Positions 9,809 to 17,332 of a stretch of 64,000 bases of DNA are shown in pieces. The notes under the pieces are model-generated. The model had not been told where the DNA came from. It was given only the letters and a program-made list of their open reading frames with translations, and made no database searches. Made by a program: the position numbers and the translations under genes. Within the stretch, counting starts at the first letter, position 1; each line of letters begins with the position of its first letter. Origin of the DNA: Leuconostoc falkenbergense (GTDB lineage: Bacteria > Bacillota > Bacilli > Lactobacillales > Lactobacillaceae); assembly GCF_014634805.1 (NCBI RefSeq), contig NZ_BMBS01000002.1:37703-101702 (forward strand), in the 5' to 3' direction.

Positions 9809-10531
9809 TTAGTCACGAGATCCACCGGCTGCAACACCAAAGATACGCAACAAAGCGAAGAACAAGTTCACAAAGTCTAAGTAGAGACGTAGCGCACCGT
9901 TAACTGCCAAGCCTGTTGTATCAGCTTGCCCAGCATATTGAGCGTACATAACCTTAAGGCTTTGGTTGTCATAAGCTGTATACAATGAGAAGACAAAGAC
10001 ACTTGCCCAAGAAATCAGCAATGATACCATACCACTATAAAAGAACATGTTAACAACGGAAGCAATGACCAAGCCAATCAACAAACCAAACAAAATTGAT
10101 CCTAAGCCAGTCAAATCACGCTTTGTCACCATACCATATACAGCCATACCGCCAAAAACACCAGCAGCTGAAACAAATGCCATTAAGACTGATGCGCCAG
10201 TGTAGACTGCTAACAACAATCCGAGCGTTAAGCCTTCAATCACGGCAAACGCCATGAGCAATCCAAAAGCTTTAGCAGGATTTTTGAACGTTGCACGTCC
10301 AATCATTGTCATGATTAAAATTTGTACCCCGAACAGTGCTAACGTACCGATAATGTTACCAGCAATAAGACTATAAACTTGAGTCAAGAAAAAATTCTGA
10401 ACAATAAACCCTGTAATCGCAGTCACAATGATAGCAATACCCATGAAACTATATGTTTGTCTAAAAAATGCTCTTAGCCCATCATCGATACCCGTCACAT
10501 CGCGACGTGCATTCATATTAAAATTATCCAT
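9809..10531 (-). CDS. Bax inhibitor-1/YccA family membrane protein
   Basis: Integral membrane protein of the BI-1 (YetJ/YccA) family, 240 residues with about seven hydrophobic segments from residue 30 to the C-terminus. The family-typical ALFGVQILIMTMIGR, AFAVIEGLTLGL and the C-terminal DFVNLFFALLRIFG are present. B. subtilis YetJ is a pH-sensitive calcium leak channel and YccA modulates FtsH; which role applies here cannot be read from the sequence. It is monocistronic, with a perfect TATAAT on the minus strand at 10588-10593 and its own terminator. Confidence 0.9.
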   Translation of the reverse strand: MDNFNMNARRDVTGIDDGLRAFFRQTYSFMGIAIIVTAITGFIVQNFFLTQVYSLIAGNIIGTLALFGVQILIMTMIGRATFKNPAKAFGLLMAFAVIEGLTLGLLLAVYTGASVLMAFVSAAGVFGGMAVYGMVTKRDLTGLGSILFGLLIGLVIASVVNMFFYSGMVSLLISWASVFVFSLYTAYDNQSLKVMYAQYAGQADTTGLAVNGALRLYLDFVNLFFALLRIFGVAAGGSRD

Positions 10532-10587
10532 TAATGCTTACCTCCTCCAATTAGCAAATACAACACCGTTGTATTTCAGTTATATCT

Positions 10588-10593
10588 ATTATA
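10588..10593 (-). promoter_or_regulatory. Probable -10 of the BI-1 family gene
   Basis: A perfect TATAAT on the minus strand, about 57 bp before the ATG. The -35 region 17 bp upstream (TGTCTA) is weak. Confidence 0.5.
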
Positions 10594-10616
10594 TCAGAAA
10601 GGTCATTAAATAGACA

Positions 10617-11951
10617 TTAAGTCAAATCAGTATGAAGTTGCCCAAGTAATTTTTCGTAAGCAAATTCATATTTTTCGATGTCACCAGCCCCCATAAACAC
10701 CATGACCGCATTATCATAAGGCATCAGCAAACGCATATTATCTTCCTGAACGATGCCACCAAACTTGGAAATTTCTGCACCTAAGTCCTCTGAAGAAATC
10801 GTACCTGATTGTTCTCGCGCTGAGCCAAAAATATTGGCCAAATAAACTTTATCAGCTGCTTCTAGGCTTTCAGCAAATTCGTCCTTATAGGCAATGACAC
10901 GAGAAAATGTGTGTGGTTGAAAAATAGCAATAATTGGCTTATTAGGGTATTTTTGTCGAGCAGCATCTAAAGTCGCGGTGATTTCTGTTGGATGATGTGC
11001 GTAATCATCAATTACCGTGATATCACCGATTTGTTTTTCACTGAAGCGCCGTTTAACACCTTGATATGTGAGTAAATACTGACGTATCAAATCAAGATCA
11101 ACTTGTTCCATATAACTAACACCAATGACAGCCAAAGCATTTAAAATACCATGTTGACCGAACAGAGGTACGGCAAAATCACCAAGACTTTTACCGCGAA
11201 ATACCACTTCAAAATGAGAACCTAAGGTTGATTTACGAATATTGGTGGCAACAAAATCATCTTTATCAGGGTTAACACCATAATAGTAAACGTCAGCATT
11301 AGGTTTTAATGAACGCAGATGCTCATCATCACCCCATGCAAAAATACCTTTTTTGACATTGTTGGCAAAATCAGCAAACGCATTTGTCACATCCTCAATA
11401 CCCGTGTAATAATCAGGGTGATCAAAATCAATATTAGTCAAGATTGCGTAATCTGGACGATAATCCTTAAAATGGCGACGATATTCATCGGCTTCCACAA
11501 CAAAAAATTGCGAGTTTGGTACACCACGTCCGGTTCCATCTCCAATCAAATACGAGGTTGGCGCGATGTTTTTGAGTACATGAGCCAATAATCCAGTAGT
11601 TGATGTTTTACCATGCGCGCCAGCGACAGCAATTGAGGTTGTTTGAGCAATTTGCTCTTGCACTGCTTCAGGATACGAAATCATCTTGACACCTAGTTCA
11701 AGTGCGCGTGCTACCTCAACATGCGTATCTTCAAAAGCGTTTCCTCGTACAAAAACGGCTGACTGATATTCATCAACATTTTTAGCTTCAAAGGGTAAAA
11801 TTTTGATACCCGCTGCTTCTAAAGGTGCTTGTGTGTACGTATAAGTATCAATATCAGATCCCAAAACTTCATTGCCCTGATCATGCAAAATTTGCGCTAA
11901 GGGTCCCATTCCTGTGCCTTTAATACCAATAAAATAATATTGTTTACTCAT
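10617..11951 (-). CDS. murC: UDP-N-acetylmuramate--L-alanine ligase MurC
   Basis: Cytoplasmic peptidoglycan precursor enzyme adding the first L-Ala to UDP-MurNAc with ATP. Seen are the N-terminal GIKGTGMGPLAQIL dinucleotide-fold loop, the P-loop AGAHGKTSTTGLLAH, the Mur ligase motif DEYRRHF and DDYAHHPTEI. The ATG at 11951 is preferred over an in-frame GTG at 11960 because AGAAGGTG is well spaced before it. It overlaps the preceding 47-codon gene (ATGAGTAA) and follows ytpR in one unit. Confidence 0.97.
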   Translation of the reverse strand: MSKQYYFIGIKGTGMGPLAQILHDQGNEVLGSDIDTYTYTQAPLEAAGIKILPFEAKNVDEYQSAVFVRGNAFEDTHVEVARALELGVKMISYPEAVQEQIAQTTSIAVAGAHGKTSTTGLLAHVLKNIAPTSYLIGDGTGRGVPNSQFFVVEADEYRRHFKDYRPDYAILTNIDFDHPDYYTGIEDVTNAFADFANNVKKGIFAWGDDEHLRSLKPNADVYYYGVNPDKDDFVATNIRKSTLGSHFEVVFRGKSLGDFAVPLFGQHGILNALAVIGVSYMEQVDLDLIRQYLLTYQGVKRRFSEKQIGDITVIDDYAHHPTEITATLDAARQKYPNKPIIAIFQPHTFSRVIAYKDEFAESLEAADKVYLANIFGSAREQSGTISSEDLGAEISKFGGIVQEDNMRLLMPYDNAVMVFMGAGDIEKYEFAYEKLLGQLHTDLT

Positions 11952-12087
11952 TATTTTCACCTTCTGTTACAAATGTAAAATATTGCAACTCACCTTTTCG
12001 CAGTTCAAAAATTAAGCGACGATACTGTGCTGTTTCGTCATTTAACGTGCGATATACTCGTGGAGCATTCTTCAAATTATCGCTCAT
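11944..12087 (-). CDS. Small 47-residue protein between ytpR and murC
   Basis: A previously unlisted short gene reading MSDNLKNAPRVYRTLND at its start and ending FTFVTEGENNE. Its ATG overlaps the ytpR stop (TAATG), and its stop overlaps the murC start (ATGAGTAA). It therefore fills the gap exactly, and coupling across all three genes is likely. It is soluble and charged, with no membrane segment or known domain that I recognise. The exact fit at both ends is the main evidence that it is translated; the function is unknown. Confidence 0.7.
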   Translation of the reverse strand: MSDNLKNAPRVYRTLNDETAQYRRLIFELRKGELQYFTFVTEGENNE

Positions 12088-12743
12088 TAGTAGTTTAGAT
12101 CCACGAGATTATCATGATACAAATTAGCAGCCTTTTCAAAATTAAAGCTGTCACCAACCTCACCAAAATCGTCTGGTAAAATCAGTGCGCCTGGCTTATC
12201 AGGAGCGCCTGGCAAATGCAATTCTCTGCCAGACACAATCATTCCAGCTGAAGGTACACCGCGTAATTCGCCATCCCAAATCAAAGCCCCACTCGGCATC
12301 ATTGTGCCTGGTTGCGCAACTGCCACCTTGATATTTTCTTTAATGTTAGGCGATCCCGAAACAATTTGTAAAGTTTTATCATTAGCCACGCGCGTTTTGG
12401 TGACATGTAAGTGATCAGAGTCTGGATGTGTGGCAACCGTTTCGACATAGCCAATGACTAATTTCGTTGGTTCAACTGTCAATTTGTCAGAAAATCCTGC
12501 TTGTTTTAATTCTTGATTAATGACATCAATTTGTTCTTGTGTCAATGTTAGCTGACCAGATTTGTGCTTAATCTGTAATTTTTCGCCAATACCAAAGATG
12601 TTATAGCCTGTTGTTTTATCCGAAGATAAATCACTCACTCGTGTAACATTCTTATTGGTTGTCACAACTTGCTGGTTAGCATTTGGCGCCAAAATAATCA
12701 TTAAAACATCTCCGAGATGTTCTGGGTTATATGTTGTTATCAT
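12087..12743 (-). CDS. ytpR: YtpR family tRNA-binding domain protein
   Basis: Stand-alone OB-fold tRNA-binding protein of 218 residues, with an N-terminal DUF4479-type region (about 1-95) and a C-terminal domain like that of the PheT N-terminus (KLVIGYVETVATHPDSDHLHVTKT, IVSGSPNIKENIKVAVAQPGTMMPSG, GVPSAGMIVSGREL). Its cellular role is not established. AAAGGAATTG precedes the ATG. It is the first gene of a ytpR - small gene - murC unit, an order known in other lactobacilli. Confidence 0.9.
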   Translation of the reverse strand: MITTYNPEHLGDVLMIILAPNANQQVVTTNKNVTRVSDLSSDKTTGYNIFGIGEKLQIKHKSGQLTLTQEQIDVINQELKQAGFSDKLTVEPTKLVIGYVETVATHPDSDHLHVTKTRVANDKTLQIVSGSPNIKENIKVAVAQPGTMMPSGALIWDGELRGVPSAGMIVSGRELHLPGAPDKPGALILPDDFGEVGDSFNFEKAANLYHDNLVDLNY

Positions 12744-12814
12744 GGTTCAATTCCTTTGTTTTATCAGTACATTATCTATTTTACATTACTTTTTAATCCC
12801 AATAAAGTCAATAT

Positions 12815-12843
12815 TTGACGAACGCTTGTGAAAAGAGTAAAAC
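12815..12843 (+). promoter_or_regulatory. Possible promoter of the DMT transporter gene
   Basis: TTGACG and TAAAAC with a 17-bp spacer; the -10 is weak. Confidence 0.4.
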
Positions 12844-12879
12844 AGAGTAGTACACTGAAAAAACAATGGAGTAATCATC

Positions 12880-13863
12880 TTGAAAAAAGCTTATATCTAC
12901 GTTCTCATTTCAACATTTCTCTTCAGTTCGATGGAAATTTCATTAAAATTAGCCGGTAGTCAATTCAATGGCGTGCAATTAAATTTCCTGCGCTTTTTAA
13001 TTGGTGGCTTGGCTTTAGTCCCTTTAGCTGTTCATAACATGAAACAGCGTCATGTCACCTTTCAAAAACAAGATATTGGTACTTTTCTTTTAACTGGTTT
13101 TATAGGTGTTGTTATCAGTATGACATTCTTTCAAATTGCAGTTGAAGTCGATGCTGCTTCAACGGTGGCGGTCCTATTCAGTTCGAATCCCATTTTTGCC
13201 CTCATTTTTGGTTATATCATTCTTCATGAGACGCTGACACGTTCTAATTTGATTGCCGTCATTGTATCAGTTATTGGGTTACTCGTTATTGTCAATCCAG
13301 CCCACTTAACGAATCCACTTGGCATTTCACTTGCGCTGATTGCGGCACTAACTTTTGGATTATTCGCGATTATGCAGCGACAAGTTGGCATGAAGCGTGG
13401 CTATGACGGCTTAACAATGAACACATTTTCGTTTATTGCTGGTGCCTTGGAGCTGATGGTGATTATGATTTTATCTCATATTCAGAGTGTGGCTAATTTG
13501 TTTACACATAATCCTGTCATGCACGATTTTTCGAATATTCCTTTCTTTCAGGGCATTACTATCCACAATATCATTTTATTGGCATACATATTCTTGGGTG
13601 TTACAGCAGCCGGTTATGTACTCTATTCACTAGCAATGGAGGCTTCAGATGTCTCAACTGCCTCGCTTGTCTTTTTTATTAAACCAGCCCTTGCACCAAT
13701 CTTGGCACTGATTATTCTCCACGAAAGCATCAAACTCAATACAATAATTGGCGTTGTCATTATCGTGATAGGTTCAACCATCATGTTTATTGGTAATCGT
13801 TATAGTAGTAAAGCTGACACCGTGCCCTATCAACAGGAAACCGAAACACAAAAAAAAGCCTAA
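12880..13863 (+). CDS. DMT superfamily (EamA) transporter
   Basis: Ten-helix membrane transporter of 327 residues with two EamA repeats (about 4-140 and 150-300). The repeat-end signature is seen twice: VAVLFSSNPIFALIFGYIILHETLT and SLVFFIKPALAPILALIILHESI. Substrates of this family are typically amino acids, nucleosides or other metabolites, but nothing here names one. The start is TTG at 12880, with GGAG 9 nt upstream; no suitable ATG exists. Its last codons and stop lie in a terminator hairpin shared with the convergent mtnN. Confidence 0.88.
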   Translation: MKKAYIYVLISTFLFSSMEISLKLAGSQFNGVQLNFLRFLIGGLALVPLAVHNMKQRHVTFQKQDIGTFLLTGFIGVVISMTFFQIAVEVDAASTVAVLFSSNPIFALIFGYIILHETLTRSNLIAVIVSVIGLLVIVNPAHLTNPLGISLALIAALTFGLFAIMQRQVGMKRGYDGLTMNTFSFIAGALELMVIMILSHIQSVANLFTHNPVMHDFSNIPFFQGITIHNIILLAYIFLGVTAAGYVLYSLAMEASDVSTASLVFFIKPALAPILALIILHESIKLNTIIGVVIIVIGSTIMFIGNRYSSKADTVPYQQETETQKKA

Positions 13864-13878
13864 CGGCTTATTTTTTTT
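13851..13878. terminator. Bidirectional terminator shared by the DMT gene and mtnN
   Basis: AAGCC (13856-13860), loop TAAC, GGCTT (13865-13869), with A and T runs outside. The TAA of the plus-strand gene (13861-13863) is in the loop, and the TAA of mtnN (13868-13870) overlaps the right arm, so both stop codons are part of the hairpin. Confidence 0.85.
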
Positions 13879-14542
13879 GATCCAAATACCGTAACAATAG
13901 CTTAGCTGAAGCTCTCCCTGCTTCAACAACATAGTCATCAAACACAACGCCCGAATCACCATTCGCTAAGTCGGAAACACCGCGTAATACAATAAATGGC
14001 GTCCCAAATTGGGTGGCAACTTGCGCTACTGCTGCGGCTTCCATTTCAGCAACTAGAGCGTCTGGAAAATGAGCTAAAATACGCTTCTTGGCATCGTCTT
14101 GTACAAATTGATCGCCGGAAACAATGAGTCCTTCTTTAACGGCAGCCAATTTTTCAAAATCAGCGACAACTTCAGGATCGGCCAAATAATACAAAGGTTT
14201 GTTAGGTACCTGCCCAAATGCATAGCCAAATACAGTAACGTCAACGTCAGAATGGGCAACTCGAGTACCGACAACCTCATCACCAATTTTCAAGTCAGGG
14301 TCAAGGGCGCCAGCCGAACCAGTATTTACAATTAAATCTGGTTCAAAATTGTCAATCATTACTGTCGCCGCTGATGCTGCTGCGACTTTTCCAATACCGG
14401 ATTCTGTTAAAATCACTTCATGACCCTTATAAGTGCCTGTGGTAATTGAAGTACCACCATGCTGCTTTGTCTTTGTGTTATCTAGTGCAGCAATCAATGA
14501 CAACTTTTCTTCCGCCATTGGTGTAATAATACCGATTTTCAT
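13868..14542 (-). CDS. mtnN: 5'-methylthioadenosine/S-adenosylhomocysteine nucleosidase
   Basis: Cleaves MTA and SAH, releasing adenine and the thioribose or S-ribosylhomocysteine, which feeds adenine salvage and methionine recycling. The 224 residues carry IGIITPMAEEKLSL with the catalytic Glu, GSAGALDPDLKIGDEVV, VAEMEAAAVAQVA (ribose binding) and RGVSDLANGDS with the catalytic Asp. It is the last gene of the csp-Nudix-small membrane protein-mtnN unit, a cluster similar to that of other lactobacilli. Confidence 0.96.
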   Translation of the reverse strand: MKIGIITPMAEEKLSLIAALDNTKTKQHGGTSITTGTYKGHEVILTESGIGKVAAASAATVMIDNFEPDLIVNTGSAGALDPDLKIGDEVVGTRVAHSDVDVTVFGYAFGQVPNKPLYYLADPEVVADFEKLAAVKEGLIVSGDQFVQDDAKKRILAHFPDALVAEMEAAAVAQVATQFGTPFIVLRGVSDLANGDSGVVFDDYVVEAGRASAKLLLRYLDQKK

Positions 14543-14561
14543 AATAATTTACGCTCCAAGT

Positions 14562-14855
14562 CTAATTTACTAAAAAGAAATACGCATATGTCGCAATAAT
14601 TAATACTGCCAAAAAAATAATGGCCAAATTGTAGCGATGAGTTAATCGTTTAGATTTACCGATTGGTGTCAGTTTCCCGTCTGAACCCAACTCATAGCGA
14701 CCTTTGCGGGTTAACCGCATCTCTTGACGTGTTTCTGGTGTGACAACTTCTACTTTCATTGGATGCGCTTTAGCATATTCTTTTTCTGCTTTCACCCGTT
14801 GTTTATCACGTTGCTTTTGTGCCTTTTTCGCAGCTTTTCTTGTTTCGTTATCCAT
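14562..14855 (-). CDS. Small C-tail-anchored membrane protein of unknown function
   Basis: 97 residues. The first 45 or so are highly charged and lysine-rich (RKAAKKAQKQRDKQRVKAEKE), a probable helix or coiled coil; a short polar region follows, and one hydrophobic segment near the C-terminus (about 75-95, LAIIFLAVLIIATYAYFFL) suggests a tail anchor with the basic part in the cytoplasm. It lies 3 bp after the Nudix gene and 19 bp before mtnN. No named family is recognised. Confidence 0.75.
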   Translation of the reverse strand: MDNETRKAAKKAQKQRDKQRVKAEKEYAKAHPMKVEVVTPETRQEMRLTRKGRYELGSDGKLTPIGKSKRLTHRYNLAIIFLAVLIIATYAYFFLVN

Positions 14856-14858
14856 TCA

Positions 14859-15410
14859 TTAACCTCTAAGATAGGCCCAATACAAAAACGCCGTTACTGT
14901 CTTTTGATCGTTTAATTTTCCAGCCTCAAACATCTCTTTTAAGTCATCAAACGAAATTGTTATTAAATCCATTGTTTCCCCTAAATCACGAGGCAATTGA
15001 TCTGATTTTAATATTGGTTGCAAATCTTTAGCAACATAGAGATGCATATAAGCATCAGAGAAACCGACCGTTTCTACAAAACCGAAGGCCTTTTCAATCG
15101 TTCCAGCGGACATTCGTAACTCTTCGTTTAATTCACGAACGACCGCATGATGTGGGGCGTCGAAATCTCTTTCATCCAACTTGCCTGCCGGAATTTCAAG
15201 AATAAAATCACCAATTGTGGCACGCCATTGCTTTTCCAAAATAATATGATCATCATCCACCATCGCTAAAACTGAAATGGCTGGCACGTGTCTCACAATA
15301 TCACGCTGTGATGTCTGATTATTGTAGAGCTGTACACTTTGTGTCTCAACACTAAAAATAGGTCCTTCATAGACAGTTTTAGTGTCAGTCACGATCTCTT
15401 TTTCAGCCAT
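14859..15410 (-). CDS. Nudix hydrolase, ADP-ribose pyrophosphatase type
   Basis: 183-residue protein resembling NudF-type ADP-sugar pyrophosphatases. The N-terminal part (TKTVYEGPIFSVETQSVQL) and VSVLAMVDDDHIILEKQWRATIGDFILEIPAG are typical. The Nudix box holds the catalytic RELNEE, but the spacing from the preceding GKLDERDFD is longer than the consensus and the final conserved Gly is absent, so it is slightly non-canonical. It shares one base with the cold-shock gene stop (TAATG), so translation is coupled. Confidence 0.88.
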   Translation of the reverse strand: MAEKEIVTDTKTVYEGPIFSVETQSVQLYNNQTSQRDIVRHVPAISVLAMVDDDHIILEKQWRATIGDFILEIPAGKLDERDFDAPHHAVVRELNEELRMSAGTIEKAFGFVETVGFSDAYMHLYVAKDLQPILKSDQLPRDLGETMDLITISFDDLKEMFEAGKLNDQKTVTAFLYWAYLRG

Positions 15411-15634
15411 TAAACTTCTCCAGCTTTTGTCTTAATAGGTTGCACACGGGCAGCTTGATAGTTTTGATGACCTTGCACCAAGACATACTCGACCCTTTCA
15501 CCTTGAATTAATGACTTAAAGCCATCCATTTCAATGCCATTAAAGTGGACAAAAATATCATCCCCACCATCATCAGGTGTGATATAACCGTAGCCACGTT
15601 CTTTTTGCCAAATTTTTACTTTTCCTGTTTTCAT
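15410..15634 (-). CDS. Cold-shock-domain protein
   Basis: Single-stranded nucleic acid-binding OB-fold protein, 74 residues. The RNP1-like RGYGYI and RNP2-like DIFVHF motifs are present near residues 13-32. The C-terminal half (FKSLIQGERVEYVLVQGHQNYQAARV) is somewhat divergent from CspA types. It heads the csp-Nudix-membrane protein-mtnN unit. Confidence 0.9.
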   Translation of the reverse strand: MKTGKVKIWQKERGYGYITPDDGGDDIFVHFNGIEMDGFKSLIQGERVEYVLVQGHQNYQAARVQPIKTKAGEV

Positions 15635-15651
15635 ATCTTTATTGTATCAAA

Positions 15652-15675
15652 AAAGTTGCCCCCACGGACAACTTT
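15652..15675 (-). terminator. Terminator after the purine permease gene
   Basis: A 10-bp stem (AAAGTTGTCC with GGGCAACTTT, one wobble pair) and a 4-nt loop, followed by TTTTTT on the minus strand. Confidence 0.85.
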
Positions 15676-15695
15676 CATAGTTTTCAATTATTTTT

Positions 15696-17144
15696 TTAAA
15701 TAAATGCTAGGACAACAAAATTTATCAAGAAAAATAGTGACACGATAATCAATACCGGTGAAATTTCTTTGAATTTACCTAATGTTAATTTCACTATAAT
15801 GAAAAATAAGAAACCAGCGGCAATACCGTACGAAATGGAATAAGAAAATGCCATAAACACTGACGTGAAGAAAGCTGGCAATGCTACTTCTAGGTTTTCC
15901 CAAGAGATTTTAGTAAATTCTCCCATCATCATGATACCTACCAGAATCAGTAATGATGATGTTGCCGCAGTTGGTATAACGCCAACAAATGGGGCAAAAA
16001 TAATCATCAAAGCAAAGCCAGCTGCTGTGACAATGTTTGCCAAACCAGTACGGGCACCAGCAGCAACACCAGCTGCCGATTCAATAAACGTTGTCGTGTT
16101 ACTAGTACCCGCGATACCAGCAAATGCTGTTGTAAAGGTGTCAACAACCAACGCGCGATCCATTTTAGAATTAAACCCTTTATCTTCTTCGAATGCCTTT
16201 GTATCTGCTTTTGAGAAAATACCAGTTTGGTCACCAATACCAATCAAAGTGCCAATCGCATCAAAGAGACCGGTAAGTCCCATTGCAAAAATCGTAATAA
16301 TTGCTAATGAAGCATGGTGCCAATCAGTGAACAATGATCCTAAACCATTTGCACCTAATGCTTGCCCAAAAACATGTCCCAAGGCGCCAAATGCTGATCC
16401 AACCGATGTACCGGCTGAAATATGAGTATTAGTAACGCCCATTGGAATACCGATGACCGTTGTCGCAATTAATGTGATCAAAAATGCACCAGGCACTTTA
16501 CGCATTACTAATATTACTAATAGAACAAACCCAATTAGTGCCAATAGTACAGACGCAGAATTGAACTTTGACAGTTCAGGTGTCACGCCACCACTCGCTA
16601 AAATAGAATTAATCGTACCTGTGGCCTTGCCAGTAAATGGTTTGTCATTTAGCGTCAAAATATTGCCTGGATCAACGATAAAGTTGATAAAACCAGCGTT
16701 TTTTAATCCAATATAAGTGACAAACATACCAATACCACCACCTATGGCAGCCTTCAATTCGCTAGGAATGCCTTTCACAATAGCGCGTCGACCATGTGTT
16801 AAAGTAATGACGATATCAACCACACCGACCAAGAACACGATTGCTAAGGCTTGCTGCCAATTAAAGCCAAAGCCAAACACAATCGTATAGGTAAAGTACG
16901 CTTGCATTCCGATACCTGGTGCTAAAGCAAAGGGTACGTTAGCAAACAATCCCATAAACAGGGTGCCAAATACCGCCACTAAAATCGCAGCCAAGAAAAC
17001 AGCTTGCTGTGGGATACCTGCTTGACCAAGAATCTGTGGATTCAAGAAAAAGATGTAAGCCATGGAAACAAAGGTCGTTATACCTGCGACAATCTCCCGT
17101 CGTACACTGGTACCATTTTCCTTAAGATGAAAAAACTTTTGCAT
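15696..17144 (-). CDS. PbuG/AzgA-type guanine/hypoxanthine permease
   Basis: NCS2-family purine:proton symporter of the AzgA/PbuG branch, 482 residues with about 12-14 membrane segments. Typical features are REIVAGITTFVSMAYIFFLNPQIL at the N-terminus, the FALAPGIGMQAYFTYT segment and TSNTTTFIESAAGVAAGARTG. The start at 17144 (AGGGAGA upstream) is preferred to an in-frame ATG at 17177, because the latter would overlap the riboswitch expression platform. A guanine-type purine riboswitch controls it. The substrate (guanine/hypoxanthine) is inferred from both family and aptamer type. Confidence 0.92.
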   Translation of the reverse strand: MQKFFHLKENGTSVRREIVAGITTFVSMAYIFFLNPQILGQAGIPQQAVFLAAILVAVFGTLFMGLFANVPFALAPGIGMQAYFTYTIVFGFGFNWQQALAIVFLVGVVDIVITLTHGRRAIVKGIPSELKAAIGGGIGMFVTYIGLKNAGFINFIVDPGNILTLNDKPFTGKATGTINSILASGGVTPELSKFNSASVLLALIGFVLLVILVMRKVPGAFLITLIATTVIGIPMGVTNTHISAGTSVGSAFGALGHVFGQALGANGLGSLFTDWHHASLAIITIFAMGLTGLFDAIGTLIGIGDQTGIFSKADTKAFEEDKGFNSKMDRALVVDTFTTAFAGIAGTSNTTTFIESAAGVAAGARTGLANIVTAAGFALMIIFAPFVGVIPTAATSSLLILVGIMMMGEFTKISWENLEVALPAFFTSVFMAFSYSISYGIAAGFLFFIIVKLTLGKFKEISPVLIIVSLFFLINFVVLAFI

Positions 17145-17166
17145 ATGTGTATCTCCCTGTGACATA

Positions 17167-17280
17167 GAAAAATCCACCCATCACAAACGATGAATGGATT
17201 AGCACCACACAATTTATGATAGTCCAACATGTTGGTGTTGGGTAGAAACTGTCGGCCAATATCCGACACTATATCAACAA
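17167..17280 (-). promoter_or_regulatory. Purine (guanine-type) riboswitch with terminator
   Basis: The minus strand contains the purine-aptamer core: TTTCTACC (revcomp of 17241-17248), the loop and stem CAACACCAACATGTTG, and GACTATC (17218-17224), flanked by a P2 GTCGG/CCGAC stem and P1 ATAG/CTAT. The cytosine in GACTATC corresponds to C74, which selects guanine or hypoxanthine over adenine. Downstream, AATCCATTCATC and GATGGGTGGATT (17171-17200) form a 12-bp terminator stem followed by TTTTTC. Ligand binding should therefore stop transcription of the permease. Confidence 0.95.
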
Positions 17281-17332
17281 TTTATTTTAATATATTCTAG
17301 TTTAGCACCGCCACGACGCAGTTACAAGAATT

